Source: Haliea sp041583655 (GTDB taxonomy: Bacteria > Pseudomonadota > Gammaproteobacteria > Pseudomonadales > Halieaceae). Taken from it: a stretch of 40,480 bases of DNA. Shown here in pieces: positions 14,575 to 23,026 of the stretch. The notes under the pieces are model-generated. The model saw only the letters and a list, made by a program, of their open reading frames with translations. It did not search any database and was not told where the DNA came from. Made by a program: the position numbers and the translations under genes. The stretch spans positions 1 to 40,480 of the forward strand of contig JBFHFJ010000002.1 of the NCBI GenBank assembly GCA_041583655.1, written 5' to 3'. The first letter of the stretch is position 1, and each line of letters begins with the position of its first letter.

Positions 14575-15492
14575 ATGAAAATCGGTATCCTGTCACGCAA
14601 CCGCAGGCTTTATTCCACCAGGCGCCTGGTGGAAGCGGCAACCGCGCGGGGGCACGACGTACGGGTAATCGATGTACTCAAGTGCTACATGAACATCACT
14701 GCCAATGACCCCACGGTGACCTACCAGCACTCGGCCGATCGGGTCGAGGCACTGGATTTTGACGCGGTCATCCCCCGTATTGGCGCCAGCATCACTGCCT
14801 ACGGTTGTGCCGTGCTCCGTCAGTTCGAGGTTGGTCACGTTTATTCGCTGAACGAGTCCATTGCCATCACCCGTTCCCGTGACAAATTGCGGGCGCACCA
14901 ACTTCTCGCCCGGCGTGGCATCGGCCAGCCGGTCACCAGTTATGCGCACTCCGCCCGGGCCACGGACAAGCTGATCGAATCTGTCGGTGGCGCGCCGCTG
15001 ATCCTCAAACTGACCGAAAGCACCCACGGTAACGGTGTATTGCTGGCTGAAACCAAAAAAGCCGCGGAGGCCCTTATCAACGCCTTTCGCGGTATCGGGT
15101 CGGATTTCCTGGTGCAGGAATTCATCAAGGAAGCCGGTGGATCCGACATCCGCTGTTTTGTGGTGGGAGAAAAAGTAATTGCGGCCATGCAGCGCAAAGC
15201 GGTGAAAGGCGAGTACCGGTCCAACCTGCACCGGGGCGGCAGCGCAGAGGTCATCAAGCTGACCCCCGAGGAGCGCAGACTGGCCCTGAAAGCGGCGCGG
15301 GTCATGGGCCTGGACCTGGCGGGAGTGGATATCCTGCGCTCGGCTCACGGGCCACTGGTTATCGAGGTGAATTCGTCGCCAGGTCTGGAGGGTATTGAGG
15401 GCGCCACGGGCATTGATATCGCCGGCAAGATCATTGAGTACATTGAGAAGGACTCCCAGGCCGGCCCCAACAAGCCCACCGGGAAGGGCTAG
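14575..15492 (+). CDS. rimK: Ribosomal protein S6-L-glutamate ligase RimK
   Basis: ATP-grasp ligase that adds glutamate residues to the C-terminus of ribosomal protein S6; in E. coli it also makes poly-alpha-glutamate. The 305 aa match the family (about 300). The N-terminus MKIGILSRNRRLYSTRRL, PRIGASITAYGCAVLRQFE and the SRDKLRAHQLLARRGI segment are RimK hallmarks. The ATP-grasp core carries LILKLTESTHGNGVLLAE and the metal-binding end VIEVNSSPGLEGIE. ATG 14575 has AAGGAC upstream. It follows glgC on the same strand after a 102-bp gap with two hairpins, so it may have its own transcript. No partner genes (rimB, rimA or the clpA-type neighbours) are visible. Confidence 0.94.
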   Translation: MKIGILSRNRRLYSTRRLVEAATARGHDVRVIDVLKCYMNITANDPTVTYQHSADRVEALDFDAVIPRIGASITAYGCAVLRQFEVGHVYSLNESIAITRSRDKLRAHQLLARRGIGQPVTSYAHSARATDKLIESVGGAPLILKLTESTHGNGVLLAETKKAAEALINAFRGIGSDFLVQEFIKEAGGSDIRCFVVGEKVIAAMQRKAVKGEYRSNLHRGGSAEVIKLTPEERRLALKAARVMGLDLAGVDILRSAHGPLVIEVNSSPGLEGIEGATGIDIAGKIIEYIEKDSQAGPNKPTGKG

Positions 15493-15505
15493 GTCGCGCG
15501 AGTTC

Positions 15506-16138
15506 TCAGGGCTGCAAACCACTGCGCGGCTGGTACTTGGGCAGCCGCAGGTCGAACAGGATAGCAGCACCCCGCAGGGCAAACGCGGCGGCCACCGCCA
15601 GCGGCAGTGCCGCTTCCTGCGCCCAGCCCAGGTGGGCAAGTGCCACGTAGCTGACCGCTCCCAGTGCTGCCGCGGTGACATAGATGTCGGGTTCCAGCAG
15701 CACCGGGGGTCTGCCAAGCAGTCCGTCCCTGATCAGGGAGCCAAAGGTGGCGGTCATCATCCCCATTCCGATCGCCACCAGCAGCGGCACATCCCAGGCC
15801 AGGGCCTTCTGGGTGCCAAGCACACTGAACAGGGCCAGGCCCAGCGCATCTGCCCAGAGCAGAACCGTCCGCAGGGATTCAAACAAGTGGGCCAGGAACC
15901 AGGTGGCCACACTGGCACCGATACATACCCACAGGTAGGCGGTATTGCTGATCCAGAAGACTTCACCAGTCTGCAGCAGCAGGTCGCGAACGGTGCCCCC
16001 GCCGATGCCGGTAATGGTGGCAAACAACACGAAGCCAAGAATATCCAGGCGTTTTTCCGCCGCCGCCAGGGCACCGCTGATGGCAAACACTGCGATTCCC
16101 AGCAGGTCCAGGGTGTAGATTACGGTTTCAGCGCTCAT
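15506..16138 (-). CDS. TRIC channel family (UPF0126/YicG-like) membrane protein
   Basis: A 210-aa membrane protein built from two similar three-helix halves, as in the prokaryotic TRIC cation channels (formerly UPF0126). Half 1 has ISGALAAAEKRLDILGF and GIGGGTVRDLLL; half 2 has FSVLGTQKAL and GMMTATFGSLIRDGLLGRPP. The repeated Gly-rich kink with RD is the family signature. Bacterial members have been proposed as K+ or small-molecule channels, but the physiological role is not settled. ATG 16138 has AAGGAAG just upstream. It is convergent with rimK (13 bp between stops) and divergent from the small protein/cti pair. Confidence 0.87.
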   Translation of the reverse strand: MSAETVIYTLDLLGIAVFAISGALAAAEKRLDILGFVLFATITGIGGGTVRDLLLQTGEVFWISNTAYLWVCIGASVATWFLAHLFESLRTVLLWADALGLALFSVLGTQKALAWDVPLLVAIGMGMMTATFGSLIRDGLLGRPPVLLEPDIYVTAAALGAVSYVALAHLGWAQEAALPLAVAAAFALRGAAILFDLRLPKYQPRSGLQP

Positions 16139-16181
16139 GCCGCTTCCTTGTTCCGGTTCAGGTGGGTCCGTTCAGTATGCG

Positions 16182-16190
16182 TGCTATGAT
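16182..16190 (+). promoter_or_regulatory. Extended -10 promoter of the small protein/cti unit
   Basis: TGCTATGAT carries an extended -10 (TG-n-TATGAT) 31 bp before the ATG at 16221. No good -35 hexamer is seen, which fits an extended -10 promoter. Confidence 0.42.
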
Positions 16191-16220
16191 CGGCACAGAC
16201 CATCACCGGACTGGATTTGC

Positions 16221-16442
16221 ATGCAGGTGCACAGCAACCCCTGGTACCTTACCTTGCTGAGCGTGATTGCGGTACTGCTGTTAGTGGCCGTGCTCGCGTG
16301 GCTGACGGCTGAACCTGAGTCCGATCCCTGCATGGATGTTGACCGCGATGTTGGCGCCGCGGTACTGGCCGACGAAAATGATCAGGACGCGCTCGTCAAT
16401 CGCGCCATACTCGTGCGGGGAAAATGTGAGCCCGAGGAATAG
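16221..16442 (+). CDS. Small single-pass membrane protein upstream of cti
   Basis: A 73-aa protein with one N-terminal transmembrane segment (WYLTLLSVIAVLLLVAVLAWL, about residues 8-28) followed by an acidic soluble tail (DVDRDVGAAVLADENDQDALVNRA) with two Cys. I do not recognise a family. ATG 16221 is chosen because the hydrophobic segment then sits at the N-terminus and a promoter lies just upstream. The end overlaps the cti start by 17 bases in another frame, a sign of coupled translation, so it may assist Cti in the envelope. The tail could face the cytoplasm or the periplasm; the residues at the ends of the helix do not decide this. Confidence 0.6.
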   Translation: MQVHSNPWYLTLLSVIAVLLLVAVLAWLTAEPESDPCMDVDRDVGAAVLADENDQDALVNRAILVRGKCEPEE

Positions 16443-18687
16443 CCCGGTAGTTTTCGCTCTGCTGGTTCTCCTGCATGCCGCGGTTGCGTCGGCGGACGAC
16501 ACGGCGGCCATGGCGCAGGACATCCTCGCCAAGCGCTGCGTGGTATGCCATGCCTGCTACGATGCTCCCTGCCAACTCAAACTGGAAGCCCATGAGGGCC
16601 TTGTCCGCGGGGCCAACAAGACCCTGGTCTATGATTCCACGCGCCTGCTGGCCGGGAATCTTACCCGCCTGTTTGATGACGCCCACAGCCCCGAGGAATG
16701 GCGCGCCAAGGGATTTTTTCCAGTGCTGGATGGCCAGCGCCCCGAGCAGGGAGTGCTGCGGCAGATGCTGGAGCTGAAGCAGGCCAACCCCCTCCCCGCC
16801 ACCGGCGCCCTGCCCCGCGGCTTCGATTTCGACCTGCACCGCGAGCAGCAGTGCCCCAAGCCAGGGGAGTTCAGGGATTTTGCCCGCGAGTATCCACTCT
16901 GGGGCATGCCCTATGGGCTGCCGGGACTGCACCCGGAGGAGCATGAGGTCCTCGTCCGCTGGCTTGATGCGGGCGCCCCGCCGCCGCCAGTGGCAACGCT
17001 GTCCGCAGCACTGGCGGACGAAGTGGTCGCCTGGGAGAGTTTCCTCAACGCACCCGACAACAAGTCGCGGCTGATGGCGCGCTACATCTATGAGCACCTG
17101 TTCCTCGCCAGCCTCTACCTCCTTGAGAGTGAAAACCCGCACTGGTTCCGCCTGGTCCGCTCCAGTACCGCCCCCGGCCAGCCAATAGAGATCATCGCTA
17201 CCCGCCGTCCCTTCGATGACCCGGGTCGCAGCGACTTCTACTACCGACTGCAGCGCATGCCCATCGTGGTGGCGACCAAGAGCCATCAGCCCTACCGTTT
17301 CGATCGCGCGCGCCGGGACTGGTACCAGGGCCTCTTCCTGCAACCGGATTACGAGGTCAGCACCCTACCCGGCTACGCCGCGGACATAGCCGGCAATCCC
17401 TTCGCCAGTTTCGCCAGCATCCCCGTGCGCGCGCGCTACCGCTTCCTGCTGGAAGATGCTGAATTCACCATCATGAACTTCATCAAGGGCCCGGTATGTC
17501 GCGGACAGATCGCCCTGAACGTGATCGAAGACAGGTTCTGGGTGATGTTCATGGATCCGGACGAGCTGGACCCGGAACTGGACGGCCCTTTCCTGGAGCG
17601 GGAAAGCCACAACCTGCGACTGCCCACCGCGACGACCGGCAGCGTCATTGACCTCCTCGACTGGCACCGCTATGCCCGTGCCCACAAGCGCTACATGCAG
17701 GCCAAGGACGAGCATCTGCAGCAACAGTACGCCAAGCAGGGACGCAAACCCGGACTGGAACTGGTCTGGGATGGCGACGGTGACAACCCGAACGCAGCCC
17801 TGACCATCTTCCGCCACGTCGACACGGCGTCGGTGGTGCAGGGCTTCATCGGAGAAATTCCGAAGACCGCCTGGGTCATCACCTACTCCCTGCTGGAGCG
17901 GATTCACTACCTGCTGGTAGCAAATTTCGACGTCTTCGGCGCCGTCTCGCACCAGCTGGAATCGCGCCTGTACATGGATTTCCTGCGCATGGAGGGTGAG
18001 CTCAATCTGCTGATGTTCCTGCCCGCTGACGAGCGCCGGAAACTCTGGCGGCACTGGTACCGGGATGCCCCGGATGCCGCGCGCAAGCACCAGTTCACGC
18101 GCAGCGAGAGCATTCAGCTGGAAAGCCCCCTGGACTACCAGAGCGACGACCCCAAGGCGGAGTTCCTCGGGTGGATGCGCCAGCGTATTCATGGCGCGCG
18201 CGCAGCACGGTTTGACTACCGCCGAAGCGCCAGCCCCGATATGTCAGCCGCCTTCGACCGGCTGGTTGCAGCCCAGGGGGCGCACAATCAGTTCCTGCCC
18301 GCGGTCAGTTTCATCCATGTCATCGGCAACAAGCGGGACGAGGCCTATACACTCGTCCACGATGCCGGCTACAGCAATATTGCCCAGTTGTTTCGCGAGG
18401 AAGAGCGGCGCCTGCCGAATGAGGACGCGGTTACCGTCGTGGCGGGTATCCTCGGCTCACACCCCAACCAGTTCTTCCAGGTTCATGAGAAGCAGGTGCC
18501 GCTGTTTGTGGAGGATGTCCTCGGCCTGCGCTCGGTGGAGGACATGGCGCTGTTACGGTATCGCTACGGTGTACGCCGCAATTCTCCCTGGTTCTGGACG
18601 GTCAGCGACCGCCTGCATGAGCTGCAGCAACGCCAGGACCCGCTGGCCGCGGGAGTTTTTGACTTGAACCGCTACCAGGGGTACTGA
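16426..18687 (+). CDS. cti: Cis/trans fatty-acid isomerase Cti
   Basis: Periplasmic heme enzyme that turns cis unsaturated acyl chains of membrane phospholipids into trans, quickly stiffening the membrane under solvent or heat stress. The 753 aa match Pseudomonas Cti (about 766). GTG 16426 follows GGGGAAAAT and opens a signal peptide (SPRNSPVVFALLVLLHAAVASA). The c-type heme site CVVCHACYDAPCQL is at residues 38-51 (C38, C41, H42), as in known Cti proteins. The middle has NFIKGPVCRGQIALNVIEDRFWVMF and the VWDGDGDNPNAALTIFRH segment of the family. It overlaps the upstream small membrane gene and is convergent with sohB. Cti is known from Pseudomonas and Vibrio, so its presence fits a marine gammaproteobacterium. 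Confidence 0.94.
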   Translation: MSPRNSPVVFALLVLLHAAVASADDTAAMAQDILAKRCVVCHACYDAPCQLKLEAHEGLVRGANKTLVYDSTRLLAGNLTRLFDDAHSPEEWRAKGFFPVLDGQRPEQGVLRQMLELKQANPLPATGALPRGFDFDLHREQQCPKPGEFRDFAREYPLWGMPYGLPGLHPEEHEVLVRWLDAGAPPPPVATLSAALADEVVAWESFLNAPDNKSRLMARYIYEHLFLASLYLLESENPHWFRLVRSSTAPGQPIEIIATRRPFDDPGRSDFYYRLQRMPIVVATKSHQPYRFDRARRDWYQGLFLQPDYEVSTLPGYAADIAGNPFASFASIPVRARYRFLLEDAEFTIMNFIKGPVCRGQIALNVIEDRFWVMFMDPDELDPELDGPFLERESHNLRLPTATTGSVIDLLDWHRYARAHKRYMQAKDEHLQQQYAKQGRKPGLELVWDGDGDNPNAALTIFRHVDTASVVQGFIGEIPKTAWVITYSLLERIHYLLVANFDVFGAVSHQLESRLYMDFLRMEGELNLLMFLPADERRKLWRHWYRDAPDAARKHQFTRSESIQLESPLDYQSDDPKAEFLGWMRQRIHGARAARFDYRRSASPDMSAAFDRLVAAQGAHNQFLPAVSFIHVIGNKRDEAYTLVHDAGYSNIAQLFREEERRLPNEDAVTVVAGILGSHPNQFFQVHEKQVPLFVEDVLGLRSVEDMALLRYRYGVRRNSPWFWTVSDRLHELQQRQDPLAAGVFDLNRYQGY

Positions 18688-18717
18688 CCCGGGATTTGCC
18701 CGCCTCACCCCTCCCGC

Positions 18718-19773
18718 TTAAACATGCGGGCCGCGGTCGTGCTGCCAGATTTTCAGCAGGCCGCGCTCTATGGCGCCCTCGGCCGCCATCCCCAGCTTTT
18801 CCTGCCAGTGCTTCTTCTGCACGTACTTGACCTCGAAAACGTCGCGCTCCTGCAGCTGCTGCTGAACATACGCATCGCTGGTCTGGAGAGCGTCGACCAG
18901 GCCCATGGCCAGCGCGTCGCGGCCATACCAGATCTCCCCGGTGGCGACCCGGCCGATATCCAGGGCGGGCCGGTTTTCCGCCACAAACGCCTTGAACAAG
19001 CCGTGGGTAGTCTCCAGGTCCTCGATGAACTTCTCCCGACCCTTCTCGGTATTTTCGCCGAACAGGGTCAGGGTACGCTTGTACTCGCCGGCGGTCAGCA
19101 GCTCGAAATCGATATCGTGTTTCTTCAACAGCCGATTGAAGTTGGGCAGCTGCGCGAGTACCCCAATGGAACCGAGCACCGCAAACGGCGCGGCGATGAT
19201 GCGCTGGCCGACGCAGGCCATCATATAGCCACCGCTGGCTGCCACCTTGTCCACGGCGACGGTGAGCCGTGCGCCGGCGTCAGTAATCCGTTTCAGCTGG
19301 CTGGCGGCCAGGCCATAGCCATGCACCAGGCCGCCGGGGCTTTCCAGGCGCAGCAGAACCTCGTCGCCCTCCTCCAGCTGTGGCAACACCGCGGAGATTT
19401 CTTCGCGCAACTGATCTGTGGCTCCAGCCCTGATATCGCCATCAAAATCCAATATAAACAGTATTTTGCGATCAACACCTGATGTTGATTCTGATTTTTT
19501 GGCACGCCGTTTTGCCTCCTTGGCAGCGGCTTTTTCCTTTTTCTGGCGCGCCTTCAGCTCCGCTTTGTGCACCTCTGGTTCGACGATGGCTGCGCGCATG
19601 ACATCGCCTATTTGCTCATAGCGGTCATTGAGTTTGCAGATCTCGATATGGCCCCTGGGATGAGCCTTGTGGCGCTGGCCGAGAGCGACAATCCCACCGG
19701 CGACCAGCAGAATGGCGGCAACAACGGTGACCGCGCGGGCGAGAAAAAGCCCATACTCGTAAAGATATTCCAA
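18718..19773 (-). CDS. sohB: Probable periplasmic protease SohB
   Basis: S49-family protease related to signal peptide peptidase SppA, anchored in the inner membrane. The 351-aa chain starts with a transmembrane segment (about residues 10-31), then a very basic/charged stretch of about residues 70-95 (KAELKARQKKEKAAAKEAKR), then the protease domain. By analogy with SppA the dyad is Ser180 (DKVAASGGYMM) and Lys232 (GEYKRTLT). It starts with TTG 19773, four bases after the nudC TAG stop codon; GGGAG lies 7 bases before it, within the end of nudC. It is the last gene of the leftward dnaQ-nudC-sohB run. SohB was found as a multicopy suppressor of degP loss in E. coli; its real substrates are unclear. 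Confidence 0.92.
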   Translation of the reverse strand: MEYLYEYGLFLARAVTVVAAILLVAGGIVALGQRHKAHPRGHIEICKLNDRYEQIGDVMRAAIVEPEVHKAELKARQKKEKAAAKEAKRRAKKSESTSGVDRKILFILDFDGDIRAGATDQLREEISAVLPQLEEGDEVLLRLESPGGLVHGYGLAASQLKRITDAGARLTVAVDKVAASGGYMMACVGQRIIAAPFAVLGSIGVLAQLPNFNRLLKKHDIDFELLTAGEYKRTLTLFGENTEKGREKFIEDLETTHGLFKAFVAENRPALDIGRVATGEIWYGRDALAMGLVDALQTSDAYVQQQLQERDVFEVKYVQKKHWQEKLGMAAEGAIERGLLKIWQHDRGPHV

Positions 19774-19777
19774 GGAT

Positions 19778-20596
19778 CTACTCCCGTGTCAGTTCGCTGA
19801 TGTAGTGGCGGATGAGTTGCCCCGCGATCGAGGTGGCGGGCGGCACCTGGGGCAGGTCACTGTAGTGGTACCAGCCTGCGTCGGCGATTTCGCCGGGCTC
19901 GCAGACAATCGCACCGCCTGCGTAGTCGGCAAAGAAGCCCAGCATCAACTGGCTGGGAAACGGCCAGGACTGGGAGCCAAAGTAGCGCAACTGCCCCACC
20001 TCGACCCCCACCTCTTCCCGCACTTCACGCCGCAGAGTGTCTTCCGCGCTTTCCCCGGCTTCAATAAAGCCCGCGAGCGTACTGTACATATTGCCCGGGA
20101 AATTGGCGTTGCGGGCCAGCAGCAGCTCTTCGCCGCGTGTGACCAGGACAATGACACAGGGGTTGATACGGGGATAGTTGACCACGGCACAGGGTTCGCA
20201 GCGCATGGCACGTTCCGCCAGATCGATCGTCATGGCGCTGCCGCAGCGGCCACAGAACTGGTGGTCGCGCTCCCACGCCAGTAACTGCGCAGCGCGGCCA
20301 GCGAGGGCAAAGAGTCCGTCCTCCACCCGTCCAAGCAGCTGGTACAGGTTGCCGCGGGCAAAACGCATGGGATCCGGCTCGATACCGGCATCGATCTCGA
20401 CAGCAAAACATGGACGGCCATGCCAGTAGCCGAGAAACTGTTCCCTCACCACTGCCCATCCCATGGCCTGCAGTTCTACCCGCTGCAACAGGGGGTCGCG
20501 TGCAGTCATGTCGCTGACCACCTGGCCGCGCTGGAAAACCAGGTGCAGAGCGTCCTCCGCAGCCGCCGGTGGCCGGTTGTCAGGCTGGAAACTCAT
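19778..20596 (-). CDS. nudC: NAD(H)/RNA-cap hydrolase NudC (Nudix)
   Basis: Hydrolyses NADH to NMNH and AMP and removes the NAD cap from bacterial RNAs. It is 272 aa; E. coli NudC is 257. The zinc ribbon (CGRC...CEPC) is followed by NYPRINPCVIVLV. The Nudix box is GFIEAGESAEDTLRREVREEVG (about residues 165-187), and the specificity segment SQSWPFPSQLMLGF closely resembles the NudC signature SQPWPFPxS, with Ser in place of the first Pro. The start ATG overlaps the dnaQ stop as ATGA (20593-20596), so translation is coupled. Confidence 0.95.
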   Translation of the reverse strand: MSFQPDNRPPAAAEDALHLVFQRGQVVSDMTARDPLLQRVELQAMGWAVVREQFLGYWHGRPCFAVEIDAGIEPDPMRFARGNLYQLLGRVEDGLFALAGRAAQLLAWERDHQFCGRCGSAMTIDLAERAMRCEPCAVVNYPRINPCVIVLVTRGEELLLARNANFPGNMYSTLAGFIEAGESAEDTLRREVREEVGVEVGQLRYFGSQSWPFPSQLMLGFFADYAGGAIVCEPGEIADAGWYHYSDLPQVPPATSIAGQLIRHYISELTRE

Positions 20597-21318
20597 GTGC
20601 GTACCACCTCCCGCCAGAGAACTTTGCCACCGCTGGCGCGGGCGATGGCCTCCAGCTGCGCTTCGTGCGCCGCCAGCTCCTCTGCATCGGCCCGGCGCAC
20701 GGCCAGCGCAGGGCGCTGTGCAGGCAGTCGCCGGATACCCTCGCTGCGGCCACTACCGTCGCTCTCGCCAGGGCCATGGTCCGCCAGCTGGAACGCGGTC
20801 TGGCCACCGGTCATCGCCAGGTAAACATCCGCCAGGATCTCCGCGTCCAGCAACGCGCCGTGCAGGTCGCGCTGGGAGTTATCCACGGTGTAACGGTTGC
20901 AGAGCGCGTCCAGGTTATTACGCTGTCCCGGGTGCCGGGCGCGGGCCATGACCAGGGTGTCAGTTACGCTGCAGATCGACTCCAGCCCCGGGTGGCTGTC
21001 ATCCAGCCGCTTCAATTCGGCATCCAGAAACCCGATATCAAACGGGGCATTGTGGATGACCAGTTCGGCTCCGCGCACGAAATCGAGGAATTCTGCGGCT
21101 ATATGCGCAAACAGGGGCTTGTCGGAGAGAAACTCGTTGGTCAGGCCGTGGACTTCAATCGCACCCTGGTCCACCTCTCGCTGTGGATTGATGTAGCGGT
21201 GAAAGTGGTTGCCGGTCAGGCGCCTGTTCACCAGTTCGACGCAGCCAATCTCGATGATCCGGTGCCCCTGGTTAACCTCCAGCCCGGTTGTCTCGGTATC
21301 CAGTACGATAAGTCTCAC
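20593..21318 (-). CDS. dnaQ: DNA polymerase III epsilon subunit (proofreading exonuclease)
   Basis: The 3'-5' exonuclease of the replicative polymerase core. The 241 aa match E. coli DnaQ (243). Exo I is IVLDTETTGLE at residues 4-14 (Asp and Glu metal ligands), exo II is in HNAPFDIGFLDAEL, and exo III epsilon is the HxxxxxD in HGALLDAEILADVYL. After it, GGQTAFQL resembles the clamp-binding motif (QTSMAF in E. coli) linking it to the beta sliding clamp. The C-terminal segment that contacts the alpha subunit is present. It shares a 4-base overlap with nudC. In many gammaproteobacteria rnhA lies beside dnaQ; here the 85-bp gap to the methyltransferase gene has no room for it. Confidence 0.96.
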   Translation of the reverse strand: MRLIVLDTETTGLEVNQGHRIIEIGCVELVNRRLTGNHFHRYINPQREVDQGAIEVHGLTNEFLSDKPLFAHIAAEFLDFVRGAELVIHNAPFDIGFLDAELKRLDDSHPGLESICSVTDTLVMARARHPGQRNNLDALCNRYTVDNSQRDLHGALLDAEILADVYLAMTGGQTAFQLADHGPGESDGSGRSEGIRRLPAQRPALAVRRADAEELAAHEAQLEAIARASGGKVLWREVVRT

Positions 21319-21403
21319 ATGCGCTCCTCGTTACTTCTGCCAGCGTTGCAGGTTCCCCACGGAACGCCCTGGCAGGTGGTGTCAGTGAAAATCGCCACTC
21401 GCG

Positions 21404-22162
21404 TCACGCGGCGTGGTCGCTCTGGCGGGGCGTAGGCGCGGCACTGGGCACACCGAGCCCGATCAGGCGGGTGCTGGGTCGGGCCCGCACCATGGGCCGG
21501 GTGGCGCCGCCGACCTGCTTTACGGCATGGATGAGATAGACATCGCCCAAAGGCAGCCGGTGCCGTTCGCTCCAGCTATTGGCGGCCGTGGCGTAAGCCC
21601 CGAGGCGCCCCTCTCCCAGCACCGGCAGCGGGCACAGGTGACGAGCGGACTCGGTCTCACAGCCCAGCAGCCGCAACCAGTCGAGCAGGCGGGAGCAGCT
21701 GACCGGCTGGTGACTCTGCCAGAGAGGGTTGCCCCACAGAGCGCGCAGCCGGTGCGCAGCTCCCAGAAAACTCCAGGGGTTAAAGCCGACCAACAGCAAC
21801 TGCCCGTGTGGGGTCAGCACCCGCTGCAACTCCCGCAACACCTGGTGTGGCTGTGCGGTAAAGTCCAGGCAGTGGTGGGCAATGACCACGTCGACGCTGT
21901 CGCTTTCCAGCGGCAGCTCGGCGTGCTCCGCCACGACGGTCACAGCGTGCCCGGGCTGTGGAGCGGCGTAGGCACGATGCCGGATTCTGCTGTTATGAAA
22001 GAGGGGCTGTTGCCGGGCAATGCCTACCTGCAGCAGGTGGTAGCCGAAGGCAGTCTCCAGCATCGGTTCCAGGGCCGCCTGGACTGAACGCTGGAGCGCC
22101 TGCCCGACCGTGGTCGCGTACCAGCATTCCAGTTCGGTCAAAATGTCGCTACACTCGGGCAT
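21404..22162 (-). CDS. Class I SAM-dependent methyltransferase of the gloB-dnaQ locus
   Basis: A 252-aa protein of the methyltransferase family usually coded between gloB and rnhA/dnaQ in gammaproteobacteria; its substrate is not known to me. Visible are LLQVGIARQQPLF (a degenerate motif I lacking the GxGxG loop), AELPLESDSVDVVIAHHCLDF (motifs II-IV of the fold) and GQLLLVGFNPWSFLGAAH. The ATG at 22162 with GGAG upstream is preferred; the frame is open to TTG 22201, but no ribosome-binding site is seen there and the divergent promoter space would shrink. The weak SAM loop leaves open whether it is active. Confidence 0.8.
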   Translation of the reverse strand: MPECSDILTELECWYATTVGQALQRSVQAALEPMLETAFGYHLLQVGIARQQPLFHNSRIRHRAYAAPQPGHAVTVVAEHAELPLESDSVDVVIAHHCLDFTAQPHQVLRELQRVLTPHGQLLLVGFNPWSFLGAAHRLRALWGNPLWQSHQPVSCSRLLDWLRLLGCETESARHLCPLPVLGEGRLGAYATAANSWSERHRLPLGDVYLIHAVKQVGGATRPMVRARPSTRLIGLGVPSAAPTPRQSDHAA

Positions 22163-22243
22163 TGTCTCCAGCGGCCGGGTATCGGCGCGTTGATGGTCCA
22201 AACGGTCATGTTACTGCATTTCAGGGGGTTTTGAACGTTATCC

Positions 22244-23026
22244 ATGCTGGCAATTGAACCGGTGGCAGCCTTCAGCGACAACTATATCTGGCTCCTGCGC
22301 GAGAGCGGCGGCTCGCGCTGCTTTGTGGTCGACCCGGGGGATGCCGCCCCCGTGCTGGCGGTCCTCGAACGGGATGCTCTCGAGCTGGCCGGCGTGCTGA
22401 TTACCCACCATCACTTCGACCACGTGGGCGGCCTGCCTGGCCTGATCGCCCACAGTGCCCCGGTAGTCTACGGCCCCGACAACCCGGCGATTGCCGGCGT
22501 CACCCACCCGTTGAGAGCCGGCGCCTGCGTCGATGTCCTGGGGCATCAGTTCACCGTGATGGCCGTACCGGGACATACCCTGGATCACATTGCCTTCTAT
22601 TGCCCGGAAAACGGTGGCGAGCCTCCCCTGCTGTTCTGCGGTGACACCCTCTTTGCCGGCGGCTGTGGCCGCATGTTCGAGGGCACCGCCCCGGTCATGC
22701 ACGCGTCACTGGCATCACTCGCCGCCCTGCCCGACGACACCCGGGTGTACTGTGCCCACGAATACACCCAGGCCAACCTGCGCTTCGCGCAGGCAGTCGA
22801 GCCTGACAACAGGGAGCTTGCCCGGCGCGCCGCGGCGACTGCCAATACGCGCGAACGCGGTGAGCCTACAGTCCCCTCCGTGCTCGCCCTTGAGCGGGCT
22901 ACCAACCCCTTCCTGCGCTGCGAAGAGCCGGCCCTGCTGGCCGCACTGCGACGGCAGGGGAAGTGGCAGGGTGAAAAGCCGGCCGAGGTTTTTGCGGCTC
23001 TTCGATCATGGAAGGATGAGTTTTGA
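22244..23026 (+). CDS. gloB: Hydroxyacylglutathione hydrolase (glyoxalase II)
   Basis: Hydrolyses S-lactoylglutathione to lactate and glutathione, the second step of methylglyoxal removal. The 260-aa metallo-beta-lactamase fold has the binuclear metal motif THHHFDHVGG (about residues 53-62), further ligands in PGHTLDHIAFY and GDTLFAGGCGRMFEG, and the late His in CAHEYTQANLRFA. The start ATG has no strong Shine-Dalgarno. Its TGA overlaps the TTG start of mltD (TTGA), a coupling signal. The order gloB-mltD is common in gammaproteobacteria. Confidence 0.96.
   Translation: MLAIEPVAAFSDNYIWLLRESGGSRCFVVDPGDAAPVLAVLERDALELAGVLITHHHFDHVGGLPGLIAHSAPVVYGPDNPAIAGVTHPLRAGACVDVLGHQFTVMAVPGHTLDHIAFYCPENGGEPPLLFCGDTLFAGGCGRMFEGTAPVMHASLASLAALPDDTRVYCAHEYTQANLRFAQAVEPDNRELARRAAATANTRERGEPTVPSVLALERATNPFLRCEEPALLAALRRQGKWQGEKPAEVFAALRSWKDEF

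Noticed and set aside
21319..21403. Remnant of rnhA between dnaQ and the methyltransferase gene
   Set aside because: Translation of the three frames in gene direction gives no RNase HI segment, so this is called an absence rather than a pseudogene.
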